Source of the DNA: Halovivax limisalsi
Lineage (GTDB): Archaea > Halobacteriota > Halobacteria > Halobacteriales > Natrialbaceae
Direction: 5' to 3'
DNA length: 64,000 nucleotides
Assembly (NCBI RefSeq): GCF_023093535.1
Contig: NZ_CP095757.1
Location: forward strand, 2,480,001 to 2,544,000
Below are positions 25,856 through 34,599 of this stretch, piece after piece (the stretch's first letter is position 1; every line of letters begins with the position of its first letter). Below the pieces are notes generated by a model that worked only from the letters and a program-made list of their open reading frames with translations, did not search any database and was not told where the DNA came from. The position numbers were made by a program, and so were the translations under genes.

Positions 25856-26833
25856 TCATGAGAGTGTGAGTCCGCGAATCTCGACGCCATCGCCGGCTTC
25901 GACGCGGCCGATCACCGAGGCGTCGGACTCGGCGGCGAGGTCCGCGGCCTGGTCGTCCGGGAGCGCGATGACGAATCCGGTCCCCATGTTGAACGTGCGG
26001 TGCATCTCCTCGTCGTCGACGCCGCCTTCCGCCTGGACGAACTCGAAGACCGGCTGGGCCGGGAGCGGGTCGTCGACGACGTAGCGTCGCTCGCCCATCC
26101 GGAGCAGGTTCGTCCAGCCGCCGCCCGTGACGTGGGCGGCCGCGCTCACGTCGTACGTGCGAACGGACTCCAGTACCTCCGCGTAGATACGGGTCGGCCG
26201 CAGGAGTTCCTCGCCGATCGTGCGCTCGGGGATCGGCGGGAACGGATCGTCGTACTCGTGCTCACGGGTGACCGCCTCGCGGGCCAGGGTGAGCCCGTTC
26301 GAGTGGATCCCGTTCGAGGGGAAGCCGACGATCGCGTCGCCGACCGCCGCTTCGCCGTCGAGGACCTCGTCTTTCCCCGCCAGACCCGCGCACGTCCCCG
26401 CCAAATCGAAGCCGTCGACGACCTCCGGCATGACCGCCGTCTCGCCGCCAAGCAGCGTCAGATCCGCTCGTTCGAGGCCGACGGCGAGACCCTCGCCGAT
26501 CTCGGCGGAGAGCGACTCGTCGGGTTCGTCGATCGCGAGGTAGTCGACGAACGCGACCGGCTCCACGCCCGCCGCGATCAGGTCGTTGACGTTCATCGCG
26601 ATGCAGTCGATCCCGATCGTCGAGAAGTCCGAGATCGCCTCGGCCACCAGCAGCTTCGTGCCCACCCCGTCGGTCGCGAGCGCGAGGTAGCGATCGCCGA
26701 TGTCGAGCAGCCCCGCGTACTCGGTCCGCATGTCGCTCCCGAAGGCCGAAAGCAACGCCGCGGTGGCGTCCTCGCTGGCCTCGATGTCCACCCCCGTCTC
26801 CGCGTAGGTGAGCCCCTCGGCTTCGTCGGTCAT
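25856..26833 (-). CDS. purM: Phosphoribosylformylglycinamidine cyclo-ligase
   Basis: A 325-residue AIR synthase of purine biosynthesis that closes the imidazole ring using ATP. Signatures: LALATDGVGTKLLVAEAI, GIDCIAMNVNDLIAAGVEPVAFVDYLAI, LLGGETAVMPEVV, GFPSNGIHSNGLTLAR, and HVTGGGWTNLLRMGE. N-terminal TYAETGVDIEA is typical. Length is normal. ATG 26833 directly precedes the conserved start; no other purine gene is adjacent. Confidence 0.95.
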   Translation of the reverse strand: MTDEAEGLTYAETGVDIEASEDATAALLSAFGSDMRTEYAGLLDIGDRYLALATDGVGTKLLVAEAISDFSTIGIDCIAMNVNDLIAAGVEPVAFVDYLAIDEPDESLSAEIGEGLAVGLERADLTLLGGETAVMPEVVDGFDLAGTCAGLAGKDEVLDGEAAVGDAIVGFPSNGIHSNGLTLAREAVTREHEYDDPFPPIPERTIGEELLRPTRIYAEVLESVRTYDVSAAAHVTGGGWTNLLRMGERRYVVDDPLPAQPVFEFVQAEGGVDDEEMHRTFNMGTGFVIALPDDQAADLAAESDASVIGRVEAGDGVEIRGLTLS

Positions 26834-26972
26834 ATCCCAACGACCGCGGGGGCCCGGCAAAAGGTCACCGGTCCGGAGCGGCCAACCCCGCGACGAAATC
26901 GTCCACCGAGTCTGTCGACCACGGGCCCCACGAATGACCCCGCGCAGCTGTCGGCACCGAAACCCGACCCGT

Positions 26973-27614
26973 TCACCGCATGCCGACGAAGAAGATGACG
27001 TACAGCGCAGCGAGCAGGCTCGGGACGAAGACGATCGCGAAGACGGTCACGCTCCAGTCCTTCACGCTGTTGCCGTCGAGCGGTCCGTACGGGAGCAGGT
27101 TGAAGGCCGCGAGGAAGACGTTGATCCAGACGCCGAGCTGGCCGATCTCGCCGACCAGCGCGGGCGCACCGACCAGGTCCGGGGCGAGCCAGAGCGGGAG
27201 GAACAGCGCGGCCAGCGCGTGGTTCGTCAGCGGCCCCGCGAGGGCGATGAGTCCGTTCTGTCGGCTCGTGAGGCGGCCGCGGTGGTAGACGGCGCCGGGC
27301 GCGGCGAACAGGAATCCGATCAGCGCGCTCATGATCGCGAGAAAGAGCATGCGATAGTCGGCCCGGAACGCGGCGACCTGTCCGAAGCGCACCGCGACGA
27401 CTTTGTGGGCCAGTTCGTGCAGGAGGAACGCGACGCCGACCGTAACCAGGCTCAACGCCGCCATGCGAGGCAGGCCGGCGAGGTCGATCCCGCCGGTTCC
27501 GGGTTCGCGCGTCAGCAGGAGCGCGAACGCGACGCTGAGGCCGGCCCAGGCGATCGCGAGGTCGAGCAGCTCTCGCTGGCTGAACGACAGCCCCGAGCGA
27601 CTGGCGTAGCTCAT
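26973..27614 (-). CDS. Site-2-type membrane metalloprotease (M50)
   Basis: A 213-residue intramembrane zinc protease. The zinc motif HELAH lies in the second or third hydrophobic segment (VGVAFLLHELAHKVVAVRFGQ), and the third ligand is Asp in FNLLPYGPLDGNSVKDW. Five to six membrane segments. Substrates of site-2 proteases are usually membrane-anchored regulators or signal-peptide remnants. Its ATG overlaps the TGA of the upstream TraB-family gene by one base, so it is translated from the same message. Confidence 0.88.
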   Translation of the reverse strand: MSYASRSGLSFSQRELLDLAIAWAGLSVAFALLLTREPGTGGIDLAGLPRMAALSLVTVGVAFLLHELAHKVVAVRFGQVAAFRADYRMLFLAIMSALIGFLFAAPGAVYHRGRLTSRQNGLIALAGPLTNHALAALFLPLWLAPDLVGAPALVGEIGQLGVWINVFLAAFNLLPYGPLDGNSVKDWSVTVFAIVFVPSLLAALYVIFFVGMR

Positions 27615-29368
27615 CAGCTACCACCCAAGAGCGCCTCGAGCGTATTGTGCGCGCCCTGGAGGAGCTGGGCGAGCAGTTCCTGGCTGCCGCCGATCTCCAC
27701 GCTGAACCAGGGGACCACGACGACGAGGAACAGGAACGAGGCGATCATGCTCCCGACGTTCGTCATGGCGACGATGACGATCAGCCTGAACAGCGGCACG
27801 TCGAGCATCTCCGAGAAGAGTTCGTCGAGCGGCCGCTCCGTGTCGTCGATCAGGTCGTTGAGCAGCTGGATGTCGCCGACGTTGACCGGTCGGTGGCGCA
27901 GTTCCATGTAGCCGGCGAACCAGCCGGGTGCCAGAAGCGGGTTGATGCTCGTCAGCCAGGCCACGCCGCCGCCGACGCCGGCGCTGGTCCAGCGCGCGCC
28001 GGCGAGCCGGGCCAGCGAGAACGCGAAGATGCCGTTGATGAGGAACCAGGCCAGAAAGAGCTGCAGCAGGAGCGTGTTCTGGACGCCGGCCATCAGGAGG
28101 AGCCCGAAGAAGGCGACGAAGCCGACCATCACGGCGTAGCCGACGACCTTCGCGATCGAGAACCGGCGACCGCCGTCGGTCCCCGAGAGATCCTCGATCG
28201 GTGGCAACGTCGTCGGGTTGGCGAGGTAGCCTTCGATGCCGGCCCGGTGACCGGCCCCGACGACCGCGACCACGGAGTAGCCCTCGGACCGAAGCGCGTG
28301 CAACCGGTGGGCGATGAAGGCGTCGCGCTCGTCGATCAGCGCCTGCGCGCCGCCGGGGCTGAACCGGCGGAACTCCTCCATCATCGCGGAGACGACGTCG
28401 CCGTCGGTCAACTCCTCGATGTCGAAGTCCTCGATCGACTCGATCTCGTCCTCGGGCGGCGTCATCGCGATGCCGAGCAGCAGCCCGAGCACGCCGCCCA
28501 CGCCGGCGCCGAACAACAGACCGACGGCCCCGCGGAGAACCAGCGCTCCGGTTCCCTGGAGCGACTCCGGCGCGAGCGGCCCGAACGAGGTCCCCGTCGC
28601 GACCAACGCCACCAGCCCGACCACGCCGATTCCGACGCCGAGCGCGAGTCGCCCGGTCGGGCCGCCGATCGAACTCGACGACGACCCAAGCGACGGGAGC
28701 AGGAGCAGTCCGAGCAGCGATCCGCCGAGCAGGCCGACGCCGAGCGCGCCGACGTACTGGAGCGCCACGTCGCTCGTGATCCCGAGGGTGAGGAGGTCAC
28801 CGAGGCCGAGCCAGGGCGCGATCATGCCGGCGAACGCCAGTCCGAGGAAGGCGCCGAACACCGCCCCGAACGTCAGGCCGACGGTTCGGGGCTTCGTCAC
28901 GCCGAACGCGAGCCCGCCGACGAGTTTCGCCTTCTCGCCGACGGAGAGTCTGGCCCAGAAGCGTTGCATCGTCACCTGGATGTCGCGATCGACGAGCGCG
29001 AGGCCGAGGCCGTGCGATTCGGCCGCGTCGATCGCGGCTTTCATGTCCGCGCCGGGTTCGATGTCGAAGCGCTCGCCCAGGCGCGACTGGACGTAGGAGA
29101 GCATCCAGTAGGCCAGGAACTGAAAGACCGTGTTGCCCGAGAGGAGGTCGGCCGCCTCGATGTCCTCGGGCGCGCCGCCCTGCATCTGCCGGTAGCGACC
29201 CTCGTCGAGTTCCACCGCCACCACGTCCGGTCGCTCCTCGTCGATCGTCTCGCGCACCCGCTCGACGCTATCGTGGGAGACGTGGGCCGTCCCGACGACC
29301 GTCACCTCGCCCGCACCGACCGGTGGCTCCGGTGGCGAGGCCACCACGTCGTCGCGCCTATCACTCAT
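27614..29368 (-). CDS. TraB/GumN-family membrane protein
   Basis: A 584-residue protein. The N-terminal half is the TraB domain (VTVVGTAHVSHDSVERVRETI, then VAVELDEGRYRQMQG; further GxxxG- and His-containing parts such as SVVAVVGAGHRAGIEGYL). The remainder contains many hydrophobic segments, a membrane-spanning C-terminal domain typical of archaeal TraB proteins. The founding enterococcal TraB lowers peptide-pheromone activity. Start ATG 29368 is chosen just before the conserved domain. It overlaps the site-2 protease gene downstream. Confidence 0.85.
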   Translation of the reverse strand: MSDRRDDVVASPPEPPVGAGEVTVVGTAHVSHDSVERVRETIDEERPDVVAVELDEGRYRQMQGGAPEDIEAADLLSGNTVFQFLAYWMLSYVQSRLGERFDIEPGADMKAAIDAAESHGLGLALVDRDIQVTMQRFWARLSVGEKAKLVGGLAFGVTKPRTVGLTFGAVFGAFLGLAFAGMIAPWLGLGDLLTLGITSDVALQYVGALGVGLLGGSLLGLLLLPSLGSSSSSIGGPTGRLALGVGIGVVGLVALVATGTSFGPLAPESLQGTGALVLRGAVGLLFGAGVGGVLGLLLGIAMTPPEDEIESIEDFDIEELTDGDVVSAMMEEFRRFSPGGAQALIDERDAFIAHRLHALRSEGYSVVAVVGAGHRAGIEGYLANPTTLPPIEDLSGTDGGRRFSIAKVVGYAVMVGFVAFFGLLLMAGVQNTLLLQLFLAWFLINGIFAFSLARLAGARWTSAGVGGGVAWLTSINPLLAPGWFAGYMELRHRPVNVGDIQLLNDLIDDTERPLDELFSEMLDVPLFRLIVIVAMTNVGSMIASFLFLVVVVPWFSVEIGGSQELLAQLLQGAHNTLEALLGGS

Positions 29369-29546
29369 TACCCGTCGACAACAGGCGACGGGTTTTAGGC
29401 ATGTCGAAGGCGTGACCGGCTCGCACGCGAAGCGTATTCGGCTCGCACACCCGTCGTCCGGTCCACCCTCCGTCCCATGATCTCGGCATCGAGGCCCGTC
29501 AGCGACGATCAACACCATCTTCTCCCGGGGGCCCCTCGCCTCGCAC

Positions 29547-29999
29547 ATGACGACACTGATGGAGACGTTCATCGAGAATCGGGAACTCGTCCAGCCCAAC
29601 CACACGAACATGCACGGCAAGACCCACGGCGGCAACGTCATGAAGTGGATGGACGAGGTCGGCGCGATGTCGGCGATGCGCTTCGCCGGCGAATCCTGCG
29701 TCACGGCGCGCGTCGAAGGGATGAACTTCGAACGGCCCATCCAGGTCGGCGACTCCGCGCTCGTCCGCGCCTACGTCTACGACGCCGGTGAGACGAGCGT
29801 CCGGACCCGCGTGACGGTCGAACGCGAGGATCTGCGCACCGGCGAGAGCGAGTTCACGACCGAGTCCTTCTTCGTTTTCGTCGCCATCGACGAGGACGAG
29901 ACGCCGACGGCCGTCCCGTCGCTCTCCGTCGAGACCGAAGACGGCGAACGGCTGCAATCACGCGCCTTCGACCGAGAAGGTGGGGAACGCGCCCCCTGA
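29547..29999 (+). CDS. Hotdog-fold acyl-CoA thioesterase (YciA/BACH type)
   Basis: A 150-residue single hotdog domain. HTNMHGKTHGGNVMKWMDEVGAMSAMRFAG carries the conserved Asn-His and Gly-Gly-x-x-x-Lys-Trp-x-Asp pattern of cytosolic acyl-CoA hydrolases, and FERPIQVGDSALVRAYVYDAGETSVRTRV is the second half. It releases CoA from acyl-CoA; chain preference is unknown. The gene is divergent from the TraB operon. Confidence 0.9.
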   Translation: MTTLMETFIENRELVQPNHTNMHGKTHGGNVMKWMDEVGAMSAMRFAGESCVTARVEGMNFERPIQVGDSALVRAYVYDAGETSVRTRVTVEREDLRTGESEFTTESFFVFVAIDEDETPTAVPSLSVETEDGERLQSRAFDREGGERAP

Positions 30000-30345
30000 C
30001 CATCGACGAAAACCGGTCCGCCGACGACACTCGTAGGCAAGTGGCACGAATCGCACGCGTTCGAATGCCGTCGGAGTGCGGCGAATCGATCGTCGAAGTC
30101 GCCGCGCGGTCTCCGGCTATCCCGGCCTGCATCGGCCGTCCTCGCTGCGCAGTCTCGATCGACGAGGGGTGTGTCCGCGCTCCGGCCGAAGTGAGTGGGT
30201 CGTTCCGGGTGGTTCGATCGAACGGCTCCGACCCGGAGGGTCCTCGCGGAAACCGAGGAGGCTCACCCCGAATACCTTCCGACCCGTGCAGGGTACCGAA
30301 GCCGACCACGCCACGCTTATCAGCACTGTTTGCGTATCGAACGGT
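30000..30345. other. 346-base stretch without a gene
   Basis: No convincing open frame or RNA gene. Only the TATA-like cacgcttatcag block at about 30310-30321, serving the gene at 30346, is recognisable. Confidence 0.55.
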
Positions 30346-30804
30346 ATGACCCTGGACGTGGAACCTCCGAATCCGCCCGAATTACGGGATGTCGACCCAA
30401 ACGAGTACGACGACGCCGAAGTAGTCGGGGAAACGGATTACAAGCGCGACGAGATCTCGACACTACTGCAAGCGGGCGCCTGGCAACAGGCCTGGGACAC
30501 CTGGGCGGAAGATACCGACCTGACGGAGAGCGAATTGGCGATCACAGAGGATCTGGACTTGATCCAGCACTACGATTTCTTCTGGGACTCCTTTGCCGAC
30601 CGGGTAGGGTATCACGCACCGGGGATCCCCGAAGACTGGAAAGAGCGAGAGTATCACCCCGACCTCGATTCGTGGGGGACCGTTTCGTCGATCAACGCGG
30701 AGCTCACGGAGCTCGGGCAGACGGTGTGTGAGGTGCTGAAAGCCGACTACATCGAGTGGGAATCCGACTACGAGCCGCCGGACGACCTCCCCGATTTCGA
30801 GTGA
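30346..30804 (+). CDS. Hypothetical acidic protein, 152 residues
   Basis: Soluble, very acidic protein rich in Trp, Tyr and Pro; no membrane segments, no recognised domain. N-terminus reads MTLDVEPPNPPELRDVDPNEYDD and the C-terminus ends YEPPDDLPDFE. Codon choice is less GC-rich than in the neighbours (cta, tta and ttg for Leu, aga-free), which may mark later acquisition. A TATA-like cttatc block about 28 bases upstream supports ATG 30346. Confidence 0.7.
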   Translation: MTLDVEPPNPPELRDVDPNEYDDAEVVGETDYKRDEISTLLQAGAWQQAWDTWAEDTDLTESELAITEDLDLIQHYDFFWDSFADRVGYHAPGIPEDWKEREYHPDLDSWGTVSSINAELTELGQTVCEVLKADYIEWESDYEPPDDLPDFE

Positions 30805-30929
30805 GTCTCCCGCGACCTCGACAGCGGACAACCGGGACGCGGCGCTCTCCGCGTCCCGTTACGCCGGTCCAGCCACCGCCGCCCCCGATTCTGCGCGACC
30901 GCTGATGCAACCGCTCCGATCGACGACCC

Positions 30930-31484
30930 TCACCGTCGTGCGATCAGGTGAAAGGTTTCCGGACGCTCCCGCGCCGATTGGATCGAGAAGCCGGCGCTCT
31001 CCAGCTGATCGACTGCGGTCTCGGCGCTGAAGCGTTCGTCGACCGACGGACCGTCCTCGCCGTCGCCGTCGGCGCTCCAGTCGACGGTGACCAGTCGGCC
31101 GCCGGGTCGGATCACCCGGGCGAGTTCCGCGAACGCCGCCTCGCTCGCGTACTCGTGGTGGGTCATCGTCGAGAACGCACCGTCGAGTTCGTCGTCGGCG
31201 AACGGAAGCGAATCGACCGCCGCCGTGACGAGTTCGACGGTCGATGGAACCCCCTCCTCGCGATAGCGCTCGTGCATCGCCTCCTGCACGTCGACCGCGT
31301 AGCACCGGCCGACGTAGGGCGCGACGTCGTCCGTGTAGAACCCGGTCCCCGAACCCAGGTCGGCGACGGTGACGTCCCCGTCGGTCGGCAGCCCCTCGAG
31401 GAGTTCCTCGCGCGAACAGTAGCGATACCGGGACGCGTCGCGCAACGCGTCGGCGCGGTCGATGGGGAAGGTGTGAAATCCCAT
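30930..31484 (-). CDS. Class I SAM-dependent methyltransferase (UbiE-like)
   Basis: A 184-residue methyltransferase. Motif I VADLGSGTGFYTDDVAPYV, then AVDVQEAMHERYRE, DSLPFADDELDGAFSTMTHHE and ARVIRPGGRLVTVDWSADG are the standard Rossmann-type methyltransferase signatures. The substrate is unknown. The protein starts MGFHTFPIDRADALRD, a phrase common in archaeal members. Confidence 0.85.
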   Translation of the reverse strand: MGFHTFPIDRADALRDASRYRYCSREELLEGLPTDGDVTVADLGSGTGFYTDDVAPYVGRCYAVDVQEAMHERYREEGVPSTVELVTAAVDSLPFADDELDGAFSTMTHHEYASEAAFAELARVIRPGGRLVTVDWSADGDGEDGPSVDERFSAETAVDQLESAGFSIQSARERPETFHLIARR

Positions 31485-31859
31485 TATCGACGGCCCCTCC
31501 CGTTTGTGCGGGTCAGTTCATCGTGCTCGGGAGCACGAAACAGCCTGCCCCGAGGTCGGCCGCGGTCGAAACTCTCGTTCGCGAGACTCCGAGGCGACAG
31601 GGAAGCGTCGGTCGATTCCATAGGTGGGCATCGTCCGGAACCGCCAAAGTCGTTGGCTTCGGGCGGTGCCCCGGTTGGGATGCCAGAACTGGAACGCTCG
31701 AACGCCGACCGCCCGGGACGATCGGCAAACCAGCCGACAAGCGACGGACCACTACAGTCCGAACGAATCGGAGCCACGACCGACGCTGAACACCCGTCCG
31801 TTCGCGAACGGAACTGCGAGAAGAAACGGAGTCGTCGGTCGGCGAAGGCGGATGTGGGT
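31485..31859. other. 375-base stretch without a gene
   Basis: Lies between two minus-strand genes. The open frames present are short and Arg/Pro/Ser-rich on both strands; no promoter, hairpin or RNA gene stands out. Confidence 0.5.
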
Positions 31860-33737
31860 TCAGGGACGGGCGCGAACCGCTATGGCGGCGCTCGCGACGA
31901 GGGCGACGAGGGCGACGGCGGCGCCGAAGCCTGGCATACCGTCATCGCCGTCGTTCGCCTCGGGTTCGGCGTCCGCGGCCTCCGTCGTGGAGCCGACCGA
32001 GTCGGACCCGGTCTGGGCCGTGCCGGCGCCCGAATCGGAGGAGTGGCTCTTCTTCTCGTCTGGTTCCTCGTGGTCGCCCTTCTTCTCGTGGGCTTGCCCG
32101 TCGTCGAGCTGGCCTTCGTTGTACGTCGTCGCACTCGCGTTGGCGACCTGGGCGTTCTCGTTCTCCTGGATCGTGACCTGCAGCGCGGAGGCGTCGCCGT
32201 CGTCGCTCGCCACCGCGATGGCGTTGTTCGAGTGGAAGTTGATCTGGACGACCTCCTGGCTCTGCTCGACCTCGGCGGTGGACCACTGCTCGACGTCGTT
32301 GTACTGATCGGCGGGCCCCTCGTAGTCGAACGTCGTTCGGTTGGCGTCGACGAGTTGCTCGCCGCCGAGCGTGAGCGCGGTCGACTCCGTGAGCGTCGCG
32401 CCGGTGAAGTTCTGGCCGGCTTCGGGCATCCCGTCCCCGCCGTCGTGGCCCTTCTGCTTCGGCAGCTCCTCGCCCTCCTCCAGGAAGATGTTGAGGGCGT
32501 CGGCGCTCGCGACCTGGGCGTTGACGTTCTGCTGGAAGGTCAGCTGGACGGCTTCGGCCGTGCTTCCGTTCGTGGCGATCGCCGTCGCCGAGCTGTTGAG
32601 GTGGATGTTGGCCTGCTGGGCGCTCTGGTACTGCACGACGCTGGCCTCTGCGACCTGTTCGACGTCGTCTCCGTGGTCACCGTCTTTCTTCTCCTTCGGT
32701 TCGGCCTCCTCGAAGGCGTCCTGGGTGACCACCGGCGTCGAGGCACCGATCGACGCCATGGCGACGTTCATGCCGGCCGACTCCATGACGGCGTTGACCG
32801 CCTCGGCCGTCGCGAGCTGCTCGTTCAGGTTCGTCTGTTCGGTCATCTGGACCGCGATGGCCGTCGAGTCCTCGCCGACGGCGATCGCGACCGCCGCACC
32901 CTGTTCGAAAGTGTTCACCTGGTCGACCGCCTGGGACTGCTCGATCGTCGCGTTCGCCGTCTGGTCGACGAGTATGCCCCGGCGGTCACCCTTCTTGTGT
33001 TTCGTGTGCCGGTCGTCGTCCTCGTCGAGATCGGCCGCGAGGACGTTCGACGCGTTGGCCGCGCCCTCCTGGAGGTTGTAGTTCGCCTGCTCGGTGTACT
33101 GGACCGCGGTGGCGTCGCTGTCGTCCTCCGCGAGCGCGAACGCGGTCGTGTTCTGGGCGACGTTGGCCTGCTCGACTGACTGATTCTGGGTGACGCCGGC
33201 GACCGCCGTCTGGCTGGCGGTGACGTCGCCGTCGTCGCCGGCGACCGCCCATCCGTCGTAAGCGTTGTCGCCGTTGTTCCCGACGACGAGGTAGACGTCG
33301 TCGACGCCCTCGAAGATCGACTCGTGACTCGAGGCCGGCTGGCTCACCGCCGTCGCCGAACCGTCCTGCGTGTTCGCGTTATCCTGGGTGACGTCCTGGA
33401 CGGCGATCGCGTTGCCGCCGCCGATGGCGACGGAGACGGCTTCGCCCTCCTCGACGACGTTCACCTGGTCGACGTCCTGATACTGGATGACCTGCGCGCC
33501 GGAACCGGTCCCGTCGGCGCCGTCGCCCGCGTGCTGCTCGATGTACTCGTCGAGGCTCATATCGCCCAGGTCCGCGCCGAAGGCGAGGTAGAGGTCCTCT
33601 CCGTTCTCTAGCGTCTCGATCGTCTGTGTCGGCGAACTGTCCTCGCCGGCGATGGCGGCCGGGCCGGCCGCCGTAACCAGCGATAGTGCAACCATACAGG
33701 CGATCAGTATCGTCGTGAATCGTGACTGTGCTGACAT
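31860..33737 (-). CDS. PGF-CTERM surface protein with five curlin-like Gln/Asn repeats
   Basis: A 625-residue secreted protein. Residues 1-31 form a Sec-type signal peptide ending near AIAGE. Five repeats of about 45-57 residues (about 82-129, 175-229, 259-314, 359-415, 482-536) each have a first unit with Q-x-Q-x-x-x-Q-x-N and a second unit with AVQ-x-T-x-Q-x-N-x-N-x-Q. Between them lie alternating Ala/Val strand-like segments and charged Lys/His/Asp linkers. Regular Gln/Asn ladders of this kind are the hallmark of curlin-type amyloid repeats. A Ser/Thr/Glu-rich stalk (about 545-598) leads to MPGFGAAVALVALVASAA and terminal Arg residues, a PGF-CTERM sorting signal for archaeosortase and lipid anchoring. 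The amyloid nature is inferred. Confidence 0.82.
   Translation of the reverse strand: MSAQSRFTTILIACMVALSLVTAAGPAAIAGEDSSPTQTIETLENGEDLYLAFGADLGDMSLDEYIEQHAGDGADGTGSGAQVIQYQDVDQVNVVEEGEAVSVAIGGGNAIAVQDVTQDNANTQDGSATAVSQPASSHESIFEGVDDVYLVVGNNGDNAYDGWAVAGDDGDVTASQTAVAGVTQNQSVEQANVAQNTTAFALAEDDSDATAVQYTEQANYNLQEGAANASNVLAADLDEDDDRHTKHKKGDRRGILVDQTANATIEQSQAVDQVNTFEQGAAVAIAVGEDSTAIAVQMTEQTNLNEQLATAEAVNAVMESAGMNVAMASIGASTPVVTQDAFEEAEPKEKKDGDHGDDVEQVAEASVVQYQSAQQANIHLNSSATAIATNGSTAEAVQLTFQQNVNAQVASADALNIFLEEGEELPKQKGHDGGDGMPEAGQNFTGATLTESTALTLGGEQLVDANRTTFDYEGPADQYNDVEQWSTAEVEQSQEVVQINFHSNNAIAVASDDGDASALQVTIQENENAQVANASATTYNEGQLDDGQAHEKKGDHEEPDEKKSHSSDSGAGTAQTGSDSVGSTTEAADAEPEANDGDDGMPGFGAAVALVALVASAAIAVRARP
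32130..33494 (-). repeat. Five coding repeats (curlin-like modules) in the surface protein
   Basis: Protein-level repeats, diverged at DNA level. Core phrases, in order: QYQDVDQVN with AVQDVTQDNANTQ; TQNQSVEQAN with AVQYTEQANYNLQ; EQSQAVDQVN with AVQMTEQTNLNEQ; QYQSAQQAN with AVQLTFQQNVNAQ; EQSQEVVQIN with ALQVTIQENENAQ. The five modules are separated by linkers of about 30-67 residues. Confidence 0.8.
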
Positions 33738-34326
33738 TGGAAGGTTCGTGATCGATTTGCGTGAAACCCGTGAGGGTCGTTTCTTGCTGAGTCTTCGCGA
33801 CTCGAACCTCCATATCCTGATGACTTGCTTTGTTATCTGTCGGTTTCCGAACAGAGTAAACTGACGTCAACCCGTTCAGCGGAACCTACCGCGACCCGGA
33901 CTGGCAGTTACGGCTGTCGGACGCGTCGTGGCGATCCGAGGCCGGAGCGAGAGCGTGGCTGCATCGCCCGTCGACGGCGCTGCAAACCGTCGAGGGGCGC
34001 TGAACACGAATCCGTGCCACTGTTCGCATTCGAAGCCGACTCCGGTAACGGCTCCGATAAACCGGGGTAGAAGGCCATTACTATCCCGAATAGCGCTTAT
34101 GGTGGCGTCCAGCCGTCCGAAGACGAGGCCGACCGCCGACGGGACGGGCCCGGTCGGACCGCTGAGGATCGGACCGGAGGCTCGATCGCGGATGACAGGT
34201 GCAGTTCGATCAGCACGCCCCGTTGGCAGGGACCGGATACGGCGTCACGGGGGACGACGGAGTGGATGGTGACCGCCACGCACGGACGACGATCTTTGAC
34301 AGCACCGGAAACCGATCGAGGCGACC
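33738..34326. other. 589-base gap holding the surface-protein leader
   Basis: No supported gene. On the minus strand a likely promoter (tttactc, about 33855-33863) precedes a leader of about 95 bases with a hairpin (arms GAGTC 33789-33793 and GACTC 33799-33803, loop of 5). The rest (33870-34326) has only short Arg/Pro/Ser-rich frames. Confidence 0.45.
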
Positions 34327-34599
34327 TCACTCACCAGCGATCAGCGACGAACGGGGACCCGACCGCTGAGTTGAAACGTGAAAAACCGCCTCGAAAGCGA
34401 CTCCAAGAAGTCTGACCACCGTCGACACCAGCCAGTAGAGCGAGCCAGCGGCGAGGAGGTACGCGAGCGCGATCAGGAGGTTTCGCCGGGGCGCGTTCGG
34501 TTTTATTCCCGGGAGCGTTCCGATCGGAAGCATCGCCGGGCCGGACCAACGATCGAAGGATGGGTCCGGAAGGCGTCCGGTCATATTCGGCGTTCTCAT
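34327..34599 (-). CDS. Small membrane protein, 90 residues, unknown function
   Basis: A single long hydrophobic segment (NLLIALAYLLAAGSLYWLVSTVV, residues about 40-62; sequence split by family context only) with a basic stretch before it. Its ATG overlaps the TGA of the upstream HTH gene by four bases (ATGA), strong evidence that it is real and co-translated. It probably partners the membrane-bound regulator. No family recognised. Confidence 0.65.
   Translation of the reverse strand: MRTPNMTGRLPDPSFDRWSGPAMLPIGTLPGIKPNAPRRNLLIALAYLLAAGSLYWLVSTVVRLLGVAFEAVFHVSTQRSGPRSSLIAGE

Noticed and set aside
27647-29398. 583-codon plus-strand open frame
   Set aside because: Antisense shadow of the TraB gene, whose hydrophobic and TraB motifs are on the minus strand.
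30948-33179. 743-codon plus-strand open frame
   Set aside because: Antisense of the methyltransferase and surface-protein genes; Val/Arg/Leu-rich shadow.
34097-34330. 77-codon minus-strand frame in the gap
   Set aside because: Arg/Ser/Pro-rich, no promoter or family.
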